A DNA stretch of 64,000 nucleotides, taken from Paracoccus methylarcula (GTDB taxonomy: Bacteria; Pseudomonadota; Alphaproteobacteria; Rhodobacterales; Rhodobacteraceae). The translations under genes were made by a program, and so were the position numbers. Under the pieces are notes generated by a model. The model saw nothing but the letters and a program-made list of their open reading frames with translations. It did not search any database and was not told where the DNA came from. Position 1 is the stretch's first letter; the number at the start of each line of letters is the position of its first letter. Location: contig NZ_PXNQ02000005.1 in the NCBI RefSeq assembly GCF_003007735.2, positions 236,032 to 300,031 of the forward strand, read 5' to 3'. Below are positions 45,024 to 54,024 of the stretch, piece by piece.

Positions 45024-45376
45024 TGTACAGGATCGCCAAGGAATTCCACTTTTCCGCCTCGCATCAACTGTCCCATTTGCCGCCGGAGCATCAATGCGCG
45101 CGCCTGCATGGGCATAACTATGTCGTCATTGTCGAACTGGCCGCGCAGGAGCTGAACGCTGCGGGTTTCGTCCGGGATTATCACGAGCTTGGGTTGCTCA
45201 AGGCCTATATCGATGAAAATTTCGATCACCGGCATCTCAACGACATCATCGACGGCCCTTCGACTGCCGAGAATCTCGCGAAGCATTTCTTTGACTGGTG
45301 CAAGGCGCGCTGGCCGGAAACCGCAGCCGTGCGCGTGTCCGAGACGCCGAAGACCTGGGCCGAGTACCGGCCATGA
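45023..45376 (+). CDS. queD: 6-carboxy-5,6,7,8-tetrahydropterin synthase QueD
   Basis: QueD converts dihydroneopterin triphosphate to 6-carboxytetrahydropterin. The 117-residue T-fold protein has [10 protein letters not shown] and RLHGHNYVV, which carry the zinc histidines, and the catalytic Cys in [20 protein letters not shown] is also conserved. ATG 45023 overlaps the queC stop, and the stop overlaps queE (ATGA). Confidence 0.95.
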   Translation: MYRIAKEFHFSASHQLSHLPPEHQCARLHGHNYVVIVELAAQELNAAGFVRDYHELGLLKAYIDENFDHRHLNDIIDGPSTAENLAKHFFDWCKARWPETAAVRVSETPKTWAEYRP

Positions 45377-46080
45377 CGCTGCGCATCGCCGAGATCTTCG
45401 GACCCACGATCCAGGGCGAGGGTGCGCTGATCGGAGAGCCGACGGTGTTCATCCGGGCAGGCGGTTGCGATTACCGCTGCTCCTGGTGCGACTCGCTGCA
45501 TGCCGTGGACAGCAGCTATCGCCATGACTGGATGGTGATGACGCCCGAGGCGATCTGGCAAGAGGTGCGCCGGCTGTCGGGCGGACGTCCGCTCACCATA
45601 TCCATCTCGGGCGGCAATCCGGCGATCCAGGATTTCGCCCCGGTGATCGCGATGGGCAAGGCGGAAGGATACCGTTTCGCCTGCGAAACCCAGGGCTCGA
45701 TCGCCCGGCCATGGTTTTCTGCACTCGACACGCTGGTTCTTAGCCCCAAGCCGCCTTCGAGCGGTGAAAGCGTGGATTGGGCGGGTTTCGGGCGTTGCCT
45801 GACTGCTGCCGAGGCCTGCCCGAATGTCATGATGAAGATCGTGATCTTCGATGACGAGGATTACCTGTGGGCCAGAGCGGTTGCCGGGAAGTTTCCCGAC
45901 CTGCCGCTCTATCTCCAGCCCGGCAACCCGGAGGTCGATCCGGATCGACCCGTCGATCTGCAAGCCTGCACCGACCGGCTGCTGTGGCTGATCGAGAAAG
46001 TCACGGGTGACGGCTGGTTCGCCCCCCGCGTCCTGCCGCAGCTTCATGTGCTGGTCTGGGGCAACAAGCGCGGCGTCTGA
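45373..46080 (+). CDS. queE: 7-carboxy-7-deazaguanine synthase QueE
   Basis: QueE is a radical SAM enzyme that makes 7-carboxy-7-deazaguanine from 6-carboxytetrahydropterin. The 235-residue protein has the cluster motif C32-x3-C36-x2-C39 ([11 protein letters not shown]), [13 protein letters not shown] at the N-terminus and SISGGNPAI for SAM/substrate binding. It is the last gene of the riboswitch-controlled que operon; GTP cyclohydrolase FolE and QueF are not in the window. Confidence 0.96.
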   Translation: MTLRIAEIFGPTIQGEGALIGEPTVFIRAGGCDYRCSWCDSLHAVDSSYRHDWMVMTPEAIWQEVRRLSGGRPLTISISGGNPAIQDFAPVIAMGKAEGYRFACETQGSIARPWFSALDTLVLSPKPPSSGESVDWAGFGRCLTAAEACPNVMMKIVIFDDEDYLWARAVAGKFPDLPLYLQPGNPEVDPDRPVDLQACTDRLLWLIEKVTGDGWFAPRVLPQLHVLVWGNKRGV

Positions 46081-46292
46081 AGTCTGAAACCGTTGGCACC
46101 TTGTTGGTTGCGGCGACAGGGGCAGTGAGTACACTGGCTCCCGAATACCGGCATCGCCCGCCTCTCTATCCGTGGAAAGGGGCTGCTGCCTATGGTTGCG
46201 GTTATCGCCGCGCCCGAACCTATCCCGTCCCGCGACAGATTTCCCGGGGTGGGCAATAATCAAGAAAATCGAGTCCAACCATGGAGTGTAAA

Positions 46293-47273
46293 ATGAACGC
46301 CTTCGCGAAACTGGGAATGACCGCCGCCGCCATCTGCCTTGCCTCCGCAGCCAGCGCCGAGACGAAATGGGTGATGGCTTCGGGCTATCCCGAGGACAGC
46401 TTCTTCACCCAGACCATCCGTCAATTCATCGAAGAGGTCGAAACCGCGACGGATGGCGAGGTTCAGATCGACCTGCGGCCCAATGGCGAATTGATCAAGC
46501 TGGACGCCATCCGCCGCGCAGTGCAGTCCGGGCAGGTGCAGTTGGGCGAGATCCGTTTCGGCGTCTATGGCAATGAAAACCCCATGTATACGCTGGACAG
46601 CGTGCCGAACGTGGCCAGCGATTACGACGAGGCACGCCTGTTGATGGACGCGCAGAAACCGTGGTTCGACAAGACATTCGCCGATGCCGGTATGCGTGTT
46701 CTCAGCTATATGCCCTGGCCGGGGCAGGGTTTCTACACCAAGTTCGAGGTCACCGACGGTTCTGAATTCCAGGACGTGAAACTGCGCATATATTCCCCCG
46801 CGACGCAGCGCATGGGCGAATTACTGGGTTTCCAGGCGACGATCCTGCCCTTTGCCGAGGTGCCGCAGGCCTTCTCGACCGGGCTGATCGAGGCACTGTT
46901 CACCTCGGCGCAGACGGGGGTGGATATCCAGGCATGGGATTACGCGTCGCATTTCACCTATAGCGGCTCGATGCATAACAAGAACGCCATCATCATCAAC
47001 GAGCGCGCCCTGTCGCTGCTTGACCCCGAGATGCAGGAAGCGGTGATCGCTGCCGGGGAAAAGGCGACCGAAACGGCATGGAAGCTGAGTCAGGAAGCAG
47101 GCGAAGCGCGGCTGAAGGAGTTGCAGGAAAACGGCATGACGACGACGGACGCCTCTCCCGAACTCCAGGCCAGGCTGGCAGAGATCGGCGAGCAGATGAC
47201 CGCTGAATGGAAAGAGAGCGCGTCGCCCGAAGAGGTCGAGGTGCTGGACAACTACCTGGCCTCCAAGGAGTGA
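46293..47273 (+). CDS. TRAP transporter substrate-binding protein DctP family
   Basis: A 326-residue periplasmic binding protein with a signal peptide (MNAFAKLGMTAAAICLASAA, cleaved near ASA-ET). The DctP-family features LRIYSPATQRMGELLGFQAT, with the conserved arginine that binds carboxylates, and QAFSTGLIEALFTSAQTGVD are present. It captures an organic acid for the DctQM permease. ATG 46293 follows TGGAGTGTAAA. A hairpin at 47285 separates it from the permease genes. I see nothing codable in the 212 bases upstream. Confidence 0.9.
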   Translation: MNAFAKLGMTAAAICLASAASAETKWVMASGYPEDSFFTQTIRQFIEEVETATDGEVQIDLRPNGELIKLDAIRRAVQSGQVQLGEIRFGVYGNENPMYTLDSVPNVASDYDEARLLMDAQKPWFDKTFADAGMRVLSYMPWPGQGFYTKFEVTDGSEFQDVKLRIYSPATQRMGELLGFQATILPFAEVPQAFSTGLIEALFTSAQTGVDIQAWDYASHFTYSGSMHNKNAIIINERALSLLDPEMQEAVIAAGEKATETAWKLSQEAGEARLKELQENGMTTTDASPELQARLAEIGEQMTAEWKESASPEEVEVLDNYLASKE

Positions 47274-47284
47274 ACCCGTCCCCT

Positions 47285-47317
47285 GAGGCGGCCGGTAAAT
47301 GACCGGCCACCTCTTTT
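47285..47317 (+). terminator. intercistronic hairpin/attenuator between TRAP binding protein and small permease
   Basis: GAGG-C-GGCCGGT, loop AAATG, ACCGGCC-A-CCTC, then CTTTTG: an interrupted 11-bp GC-rich stem followed by a short U-run, 12 bases after the binding-protein stop. It probably ends most transcripts there or protects the 3' end, so the binding protein is made in excess of the permease. Confidence 0.75.
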
Positions 47318-47335
47318 GCTAGATTGGAGGTGTTC

Positions 47336-47845
47336 ATGTTCAGGGCTATCGCTCACAGGCTTTACCTGTTCTGCGGCTATGCTGCGGGTTTCTTCCTGGC
47401 CGCGATCGCGGTGGCGACGTTATGGCAGATCGTTGCGCGGCAGATGGGGCGGGCGGTCGAGACGACCGAACTGTCCGGTTTCTGTCTGGCGGCATCCACT
47501 TTTCTGGCGCTGGCCTATACTTTCGTGAATGGCGGGCATGTGCGGGTCGGGATCGTCCCGCAACTGTTCTCGGGCGGGATCAGCCGCGGTTTCGAAATAT
47601 GGTGCTGCGCCATTGGTATCCTCATTACCGGCTATGCGGCCTATCACATGACGCTGTTCACACTGGAAACCTATCGCTTCGGAGAGCTGAGCCCCGGCAT
47701 GATGGCGATCCCGCTCTGGATTCCGCAAAGCGCCGTGGCCTTCGGGCTGGGTGTGATGTGCATCGGGATCATCGAACAGGCGGGGCTGGTCCTGTCCGGG
47801 CGGGCTGCCGATTACGAAACCAATATCGACAGCACGGCGGAGTAA
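47336..47845 (+). CDS. TRAP transporter small permease, DctQ family
   Basis: A 169-residue four-helix membrane protein. Family features are the first helices, RQMGRAVETTELSGFCLAAS with the conserved acidic and polar residues, and LSPGMMAIPLWIPQSAVAFG. ATG 47336 follows TTGGAGGTGTTC; an upstream TTG overlaps that site. It pairs with the large permease encoded six bases later. Confidence 0.88.
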   Translation: MFRAIAHRLYLFCGYAAGFFLAAIAVATLWQIVARQMGRAVETTELSGFCLAASTFLALAYTFVNGGHVRVGIVPQLFSGGISRGFEIWCCAIGILITGYAAYHMTLFTLETYRFGELSPGMMAIPLWIPQSAVAFGLGVMCIGIIEQAGLVLSGRAADYETNIDSTAE

Positions 47846-47850
47846 GCCTC

Positions 47851-49155
47851 ATGGACAGTGTAACCGTCTCTGTCACCGCCCTTCTACTGAGTCTTCTTGT
47901 CTTCCTTGGCTCCGGTGTCTGGATCGCGCTCTCGCTGCTGGCCGTATCGCTGGTGATGTTCTTCTTCTTCACGCCGGTCGAGGCGGGGCCGATCCTTGCC
48001 TCGACCATGTGGGACGCAAGCTGGAACTGGGCGCTGACCGCGCTTCCGCTGTTCATCTGGATGGGCGAGATCCTGATGCGCTCGGGCCTGTCGGCCAACC
48101 TGTTCCGTGGGCTGTCCCCCTGGGTCGGCAGGCTTCCCGGAGGATTGCTGCATGTCAATGTCGTCGGCTGCGGGGTGATGGCCGCCGTTTCCGGGTCATC
48201 GGCCGTTACCTGCGCCACGGTCGGGCGGATGACCGTGCCGGAACTGCGCAAGCGCAATTACGATCCGCGCATGATGGTCGGTTCACTGGCGGGGGCAGGG
48301 ACCTTTGGTCTGCTGATCCCGCCATCGATCATCATGATCGTCTATGGCGTGGTCGCGCAGCAATCCGTGGCGCGCCTGTTCGTGGCCGGGATCGTCCCGG
48401 GGCTGGTGTTGATCCTGCTGTTCTCGGGCTATATCGCCTTGTGGTCGATCCTGAACCCCGAACGGCGCGGTGAAAGCCCCGAGCGCGTTCCGTTCCTGCA
48501 AAAGCTGAAGGCATCGAGGGATCTGGTCCCGGTGGTAGCGCTGATCGTGGCGATCATCGGCTCGATTTATCGAGGCCTGGCCACGCCGACCGAAGCCGCC
48601 TCGATCGGCATCATGGGGGCGTTCCTGCTGTCCTTTCTGAACGGCACGATGAGCCGTCACATGTTCATGGAGAGCCTTCTGGCGGCCACGCGTATCTCTT
48701 GCATGATCTCTTTCATCATCGCCTGCGCGGCCTGCCTGTCCATCGCCGTCGGATTCGCCGATATTCCCCGGATGGTGGCGACATGGGTTGAAAGCCTGAA
48801 CCTGTCGCCGATGATGCTGATCGCGGTGCTGACGCTGTTCTTCCTGATCCTCGGTTGCTTCCTTGAGGGGATCTCGATCCTGGTTCTGTCGAGCTCGGTG
48901 GTTCTGCCGATGGTGGATGCCGCAGGGATCGACCTGATCTGGTTCGGGATCTTCGCGGTGATCGTGATCGAATGCGCGCAGATCACCCCGCCGGTCGGCT
49001 TCAACCTGATCGTGCTGAAATCCATGACCGGCAAGGGGATCGGGGAAGTCGCCCGGGACACGCTGCCCTTCCTGCTTATCCTGCTTGCCGCGATTGTGCT
49101 GTTTACGCTGTTTCCGGGGTTGGTGACCTTCCTGCCGAATTTGATGTATCGGTAG
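47851..49155 (+). CDS. TRAP transporter large permease, DctM family
   Basis: A 434-residue permease with about twelve helices. Typical segments are ALPLFIWMGEILMRSGLS, AVSGSSAVTCATVGRMTVPE, GTFGLLIPPSIIMIVYGVVA and CAQITPPVGFNLIVLKSMTG. It couples sodium influx to uptake of the acid bound by the DctP protein. The operon ends with a hairpin in the following repeat element. Confidence 0.92.
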   Translation: MDSVTVSVTALLLSLLVFLGSGVWIALSLLAVSLVMFFFFTPVEAGPILASTMWDASWNWALTALPLFIWMGEILMRSGLSANLFRGLSPWVGRLPGGLLHVNVVGCGVMAAVSGSSAVTCATVGRMTVPELRKRNYDPRMMVGSLAGAGTFGLLIPPSIIMIVYGVVAQQSVARLFVAGIVPGLVLILLFSGYIALWSILNPERRGESPERVPFLQKLKASRDLVPVVALIVAIIGSIYRGLATPTEAASIGIMGAFLLSFLNGTMSRHMFMESLLAATRISCMISFIIACAACLSIAVGFADIPRMVATWVESLNLSPMMLIAVLTLFFLILGCFLEGISILVLSSSVVLPMVDAAGIDLIWFGIFAVIVIECAQITPPVGFNLIVLKSMTGKGIGEVARDTLPFLLILLAAIVLFTLFPGLVTFLPNLMYR

Positions 49156-49190
49156 ATTGGCGGGTATGCGGGCTTTGCGTCCCGCGATGG

Positions 49191-49240
49191 CCGGGGGCTC
49201 CGCCCCCGGACCCCCGGGATACTTGCATGAAGAAGAAGGG
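49191..49240 (+). repeat. dispersed repeat with hairpin, copy 3
   Basis: CCGGGGGC pairs with GCCCCCGG (49191-49209), then ACCCCCGGGATACTTGCATG and AAGAAGAAGG follow. It is the plus-strand counterpart of the copy at 14673-14726, with one substitution in the core (ATACTT for ATATTT). It lies 36 bases after dctM and may serve as its terminator. Confidence 0.7.
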
Positions 49241-49289
49241 GCGCGGGAATCGACTGTTTGCCGCGGCACCCTGTGGCGTTCCCGCTCTG

Positions 49290-50162
49290 CTATTCCTTCG
49301 CGTTCCAGTCTGCGACGATGACCTTGGCGATGGCGGCGATCTCGGCATTCCGGGTCTCGATGGAGGCCGGGGTTTCCGTCATGTAGATGGCGACGATCCG
49401 CTCGGGTCTGCCTTCCGGACCCAGCACTCCGGTGATGGCTCTTGAACCTCGTGCGCCAGCGCCGCTCTTGTCGGCGATATACCAGCCTTGGGGGAGCGAG
49501 GCGCGGATCAGGTCATCGGCGACGAGATTGTTCTCCATCCATGTGACCAGGGTCTTGCGCGCCGATTCCGACAGGATCCCGCCAAACAGGAGCCTATCCA
49601 GGGTCGCGACCATCGCCTGCGGCGTGGTGGTGTCGCGCGGATCGTCGGGCAGGGCTTCGTTCAACTCGGTTTCCCAACGGTCCAATCGGCTGATCCCGTC
49701 TCCGGTCGCGCGCAGGAATGCCGTCAATCCTTCAGGCCCGCCGACCGATTCCAGCAAGAGATTGGCGGCGGTATTGTCGCTCATCGTGATGGCGGCCTCG
49801 CAAAGATCGGACAGGGTCATGCCGCTTTCGACATGCTGTTCGGTCACGGGCGAGTATTCAACCAGATCGGCGCTGGAATAGGTGATGCGCCGGTCCAGAT
49901 CCTCTTCTCCGGCATCGACGCGGGCAAGCACTGCGGCGCAAAGCGGTACCTTGAACGTGCTGAGCATCGGGAAGCGCTCGTCAGAACGATAGCCGGCGGT
50001 TTCGCCCGAGGTCAGGTCCAGCATGCTATAGCCGACACGGGCCCGCAGTTTCTGTTCGGCCTCGATGACGCGATCGGTGACGGCATCCTGCGCCGATGCG
50101 GGTTGCAGCCAGAGCAGGCCGGTCAATGCCACCGCCGCAATCCGAATACTGTTCGTTTTCAT
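49290..50162 (-). CDS. class A beta-lactamase
   Basis: A 290-residue serine beta-lactamase with a signal peptide (cleaved near ASA-QD). Active-site motifs: S68-T-F-K71, S128-D-N130, Glu164 in DRWETELNE, and KSG in IADKSGAGARG. It hydrolyses penicillins and perhaps some cephalosporins in the periplasm. The pattern is like Rhodobacter capsulatus and CARB-type enzymes rather than TEM/SHV. The start overlaps the ampC stop by four bases, so both enzymes are made from one message controlled by the AmpR-like regulator upstream. Confidence 0.92.
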   Translation of the reverse strand: MKTNSIRIAAVALTGLLWLQPASAQDAVTDRVIEAEQKLRARVGYSMLDLTSGETAGYRSDERFPMLSTFKVPLCAAVLARVDAGEEDLDRRITYSSADLVEYSPVTEQHVESGMTLSDLCEAAITMSDNTAANLLLESVGGPEGLTAFLRATGDGISRLDRWETELNEALPDDPRDTTTPQAMVATLDRLLFGGILSESARKTLVTWMENNLVADDLIRASLPQGWYIADKSGAGARGSRAITGVLGPEGRPERIVAIYMTETPASIETRNAEIAAIAKVIVADWNAKE

Positions 50163-51351
50163 TTCGTTGTCTCCGTGGCGGGGGATGTTTCCAGATCCAG
50201 CAGTTGCTCGATCAATGACAGGCTGGTATCGACGCGGGCATTCAGCGGATAGTTGCGATTGGCGAGCACCACGATCCCTAGATCATGTTCCGGGACAAGC
50301 GCCACGTAACCGCTGAAACCATTGGTCGCGCCGGTCTTGCCAAGCATCACGCCCCGGCGTTCCGTCACTGCCGTTTCCAGAATCTGCGCAGGCTGGCTTT
50401 CCAGCACCATTGAGGAATCGCTGCCGGCCAAAAGCTGCGCATGATCCGCAGGCCATGGATAACGCTCCCAGATCATGGCCTGGGTGAAATGGTCAGTCTG
50501 GGTTCGCCCTCCATGGGTTGTTTCGATGGCGGCACGCAATTCGCCGGGGATATCAGCCTGTCCCAGATTGGCATCCATGAAACGCAGCATGTCCGAGAGG
50601 CTGGATTTGACGCCATAGGCTCGGCATCCAGCATGCCCGGATTGACCCTGATGGGCTGATCGTCCTCGCGGGAATAGCCATAGGCATAGCGGTTCTCTGC
50701 CTCGGCCGGGACCTGGATATATGTGTTGTCCAGCCCCAGCATGGGAAACAGTTCGCCTTGCAGGGCATCGCTGTAATCCTGTCCCATGGCCTTGGCGGTG
50801 ATGCGCCCCAAAAGACCGATGCTGATATTCGAATAGGACCTTTCATGCCCGGGCACGGGATCGGGGTGCCACTCGGCCAGCCAGCGCATCAGTTCGGCGT
50901 CATTGTCCAGCTCGTCCGGCACCTGCAGTGGCAGGCCGCTGGTCTGGTGCGTCGCCAGATCCATCAGGTTGATCCGGTCGAAGGCGCTGCCTGCCAGTTC
51001 CGGCAGATGCGCCGAGACCCTGTCGTCCAGTGACATCATTCCGCGCTGTTCGGCCAATGCGGCCAGCGTGACGTTGAATGTCTTGCTGATCGAGCCCAGC
51101 TCGAAGATCGTGTCCTTGTCCACGGGCGTTCCCGTCTCGCGATTGGCCATGCCTGCCGTAAAGACATAGTGCTGTCCGTTCAGTGTCACCCCGACGGCCA
51201 GCCCTGGAATGTCGTAATCCGCCATGACCGGCGCAAAGATTTCTGCCGCGATGCTACGGAAGTCCGCCTCCATCACCGCCCGCGCCTGCAATGGCGCGAA
51301 GGCAGTCATTGCGCTCAGGCATATGCCTGCGCATCCATAACTCCACTTCAT
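50159..51351 (-). pseudogene. ampC: class C beta-lactamase AmpC-like, 1-base frame break
   Basis: The gene starts at 51351 with a signal peptide (MKWSYGCAGICLSAMTAFAP) and reads in frame through S87-I-S-K90 and Y173-S-N175, then loses frame at about 50618-50622; the rest (YGVKSSLSDMLRFMDANLGQ onward) follows in another frame and includes the third motif KTGATNGF. Adding one G (GAGCC to GAGGCC) gives EAYGVKSS. The restored protein of roughly 395 residues is a typical AmpC-type serine hydrolase. The break looks like a base-calling error. It is the first gene of the two-lactamase operon. Confidence 0.88.
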
Positions 51352-51451
51352 GCTTTGTCCTGTTTCTGAAAGTCCTGCGAGCCTGCATCCCGCTGAAATT
51401 TGAATAACTCACCAAGGGTGCAAATCACAAACGACGATACTTCACTTTCGA

Positions 51452-51468
51452 GATTAGAAAAACTAATC
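51452..51468. promoter_or_regulatory. probable AmpR operator
   Basis: GATTAG, five A residues, CTAATC is a perfect inverted repeat with the LysR-type T-N11-A pattern (T51454 to A51466). It lies between ampC (start 51351) and ampR (start 51476), eight bases from the latter, where AmpR would control the lactamase operon and itself. Confidence 0.75.
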
Positions 51469-51475
51469 CATTGTC

Positions 51476-52341
51476 ATGGACCGTCCACAGCTTCCCCTGA
51501 ACGCCCTTCGCGCCTTCGAGGCGGCAGCGCGGCATTTGAACCTGACCCGAGCGGCCATCGAGCTATGCGTGACGCAGGCCGCGCTCAGCCACCAGATCCG
51601 GGGGTTGGAGGAACGCCTGGGCGTGACCCTGTTCCGGCGGGTGCCGCGAGGGCTGGTGCTGACCGACGAGGGCGCGTCGCTGGTGCCTGTGTTGACGCGG
51701 GCTTTCGACGGCATGTCGGATGCGCTCGACATCGTGGTCAGCGGCGAGAGCCGCGAGACCGTCAACCTGGGCGTGGTGGGCAGTTTCGCGACCGAGTGGC
51801 TGATGCCCCGGTTGCCGGAATTTCGCGCCCGGCATCCTTCGGTCGATCTGCGGATCCATGCCAATAACAACCGCGTCGATATTGCCGGGGAGGGGTTGGA
51901 TCTGGCCATTCGTTTCGGCAGCGGAAGCTGGCACGCAACCGAAGCAATTCCCCTTATGCCGGCACCGATGACCGTGCTGTGCAGCCCGGCCTGGGCGGCG
52001 CGGCTGGCATCGGCCGAGGATCTGGCGCGTGCGCCGTTGCTGCGATCATATCGTGCCGCGGAATGGGAGCAGTGGTTCACCGCGCAAGGAATGTCCTGTC
52101 CTCCGCTGCGCGGGCCGTCTTCGACAATTCGCTTGCCATCGCGGAAATGGCGGCGCGGGGGCATGGGGCCGGGCTGCTTCCGCTTATCCTGTTCCGCAAC
52201 TGGGTGGCTTTGGGCCGCCTTGCCCAGCCATTCGCCGAGCAGGTGGATGCCGGGGGCTATTGGCTGACCCGGCTGCAATCCAGTCCCGAGACATCGGGGC
52301 AGCGAGCATTCAGGGAATGGCTGGTGGAGATGTCGGGCTGA
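51476..52341 (+). pseudogene. ampR: LysR-family regulator AmpR-like, 1-base frame break
   Basis: The N-terminal helix-turn-helix is clear (LPLNALRAFEAAARHLNLTR, then CVTQAALSHQIRGLEERLG), and the effector domain runs through LGVVGSFATEWLMPRLPEFR and IHANNNRVDIAGEGLDLAIR, all strongly AmpR-like. The frame breaks near 52112-52114: adding a G to CGCGGGCC gives LRGAVFDNSLAIAEMAARGH. The restored protein is about 288 residues. AmpR senses muropeptides and activates ampC. It is divergent from the lactamase operon. The break is probably an assembly error. Confidence 0.87.
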
Positions 52342-52349
52342 TTCCCTGC

Positions 52350-52706
52350 TCACCGATCGGGGATCAGCCGCTGCAATCCCGCGATCTCCTCTGCGCCTTC
52401 GCTCAACAGAACCGCTTCCAGCCTTCTGAAGCGGACCAGCACTTCCCGTCCCGTATCGGTCAGCAGCGCGCCGCCGCCGCCGGGGCCTCCCCGGCTGCTC
52501 TCCACCACCGGCAGGGCGAAGGCGGCGTTCATCTCTTCGATCAGGGACCAGGCGCGCTTGTAGCTCATCCCCATCTCGCGTCCCGCTGCCGAAATCGATC
52601 CCAGTGTCTCGATCAGTTCCAGCAACCGGGCCTTGCCGGGGCCGAGCGTCAGAGGCGCGTCGAATTCCAGGCGCAGTTTCAGGCGGGTGTGATGGGGTTG
52701 GCTCAT
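52350..52706 (-). CDS. ModE-type winged-helix regulator without ligand domain
   Basis: A 118-residue protein that consists only of the ModE-like N-terminal DNA-binding domain: PGKARLLELIETLGSISAAG and MGMSYKRAWSLIEEMNAAFA (helix-turn-helix), then the wing SRGGPGGGGALLTDTGREVL. The molybdate-binding MOP domains are missing, which is common in alphaproteobacteria. It may control molybdenum or tungsten genes elsewhere (tup genes are 48 kb away, msrP 10 kb away). It ends eight bases from the convergent ampR gene. Confidence 0.87.
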   Translation of the reverse strand: MSQPHHTRLKLRLEFDAPLTLGPGKARLLELIETLGSISAAGREMGMSYKRAWSLIEEMNAAFALPVVESSRGGPGGGGALLTDTGREVLVRFRRLEAVLLSEGAEEIAGLQRLIPDR

Positions 52707-52835
52707 CCGTATTTATTGCGGCGATTGCCCCTGCGGCGCAAGTGCCGCAACGGCACGGCGGCGCTACCGGGGATTATCATTGCCATGCGGCCCGCGGCTT
52801 CTAAGATCGTGGTAACCAGTTACGAGGAGGAACCC

Positions 52836-54017
52836 ATGTCCGCAAATGAAATCGTGATCCTGTCCGGGGCACGCACCGCCATCGGCACTTTCGGAGGCAG
52901 TCTTGCGGCCACCCCGCCAATCGATCTGGCGGCGCATGTGACCCGGACCGCTCTGGAGCGGGGTGGCGTATCGCCCGACAGGATCGGGCATGTCGTCTTT
53001 GGCCACGTGCTGAATACCGAGCCGCGCGACATGTATCTCAGCCGTGTCGCCATGCTGGATGCCGGGATTCCGCATACGGTTCCGGCAATGAATGTGAACC
53101 GGCTTTGCGGTTCGGGTGCGCAGGCCATCGTTTCGGCCACGCAGGTGCTGACGCTTGGCGATGCCGATTTCGCCGTGGCGGGCGGCGCCGAAAGCATGAG
53201 CCGGGCACCCTATGCGCTGACCTCGGCCCGTTTCGGCGCCAAGATGGGCGATCAGAAGGTGCTGGACATGATGACCGGCGCGCTGACCTGTCCGATGGGC
53301 ACCGGCCATATGGGCGTGACGGCCGAAAACGTCGCGGCCGAACATGACATCAGCCGCGCCGCGCAGGACGAATTCGCCATGGAATCGCAGCGCCGGGCGG
53401 CGGCCGCGATCACGGCGGGCCATTTCAGGGACCAGATCGCACCCTTCGAGATCAAGACCCGCAAGGGTGTGGTCGCATTCGATGCCGACGAGCATCCCAA
53501 GGAGACCAGCCTTGAGAAACTGGCTGCGCTGAAAGCGGTGTTCCAGAAGGACGGTTCGGTCACGGCGGGCAATGCCAGTGGCATCAATGACGGTGCGGCG
53601 GCGCTGGTTCTGGCGCGGGCGGATGCGGCGGAAAAGGCCGGGCTGACACCGCGCGCCCGGATCCTGGGCTACGCCGTGGCCGGGGTGCGGCCCGAAGTGA
53701 TGGGTATCGGCCCGGTCCCGGCGGTCGAGGCGCTGATGCAACGTACCGGGTTGAAGGCGGATGATTTCGATGTGATCGAATCGAACGAGGCCTTTGCCGC
53801 GCAGGCTCTGGCGGTGAACAAGGGGTTGGGGCTCGACCCTGCCCGCGTGAATCCCAATGGCGGTGCCATCGCGCTTGGCCATCCGGTCGGGGCCACCGGC
53901 GCGATCCTGACCGTGAAGGCGCTTTACGAACTGGAGAGGATCGGCGGGAGAAAGGCGCTGATCACCATGTGCATCGGCGGCGGTCAGGGCATTGCCATCG
54001 CGGTGGAGCGGATCTGA
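52836..54017 (+). CDS. acetyl-CoA acetyltransferase (thiolase; BktB/PhaA type)
   Basis: A 393-residue biosynthetic-type thiolase that joins or cleaves acyl-CoA units. The first catalytic cysteine is in NRLCGSGAQA, the histidine in ALGHPVGATGA, and the second cysteine in CIGGGQGIA; NEAFAAQALAV is also conserved. Open sequence upstream in the same frame is chance; ATG 52836 has GAGGAGGAACCC before it. It may serve polyhydroxybutyrate or ketone metabolism; no phaB or phaC gene is near. Confidence 0.93.
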   Translation: MSANEIVILSGARTAIGTFGGSLAATPPIDLAAHVTRTALERGGVSPDRIGHVVFGHVLNTEPRDMYLSRVAMLDAGIPHTVPAMNVNRLCGSGAQAIVSATQVLTLGDADFAVAGGAESMSRAPYALTSARFGAKMGDQKVLDMMTGALTCPMGTGHMGVTAENVAAEHDISRAAQDEFAMESQRRAAAAITAGHFRDQIAPFEIKTRKGVVAFDADEHPKETSLEKLAALKAVFQKDGSVTAGNASGINDGAAALVLARADAAEKAGLTPRARILGYAVAGVRPEVMGIGPVPAVEALMQRTGLKADDFDVIESNEAFAAQALAVNKGLGLDPARVNPNGGAIALGHPVGATGAILTVKALYELERIGGRKALITMCIGGGQGIAIAVERI

Positions 54018-54024
54018 GGCGGCC

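Noticed and set aside
52029..52835. N-terminal extension of the thiolase
   Set aside because: The frame stays open for 269 codons upstream, but this overlaps ampR and the ModE-like gene and has no thiolase features; a strong ribosome site marks ATG 52836.
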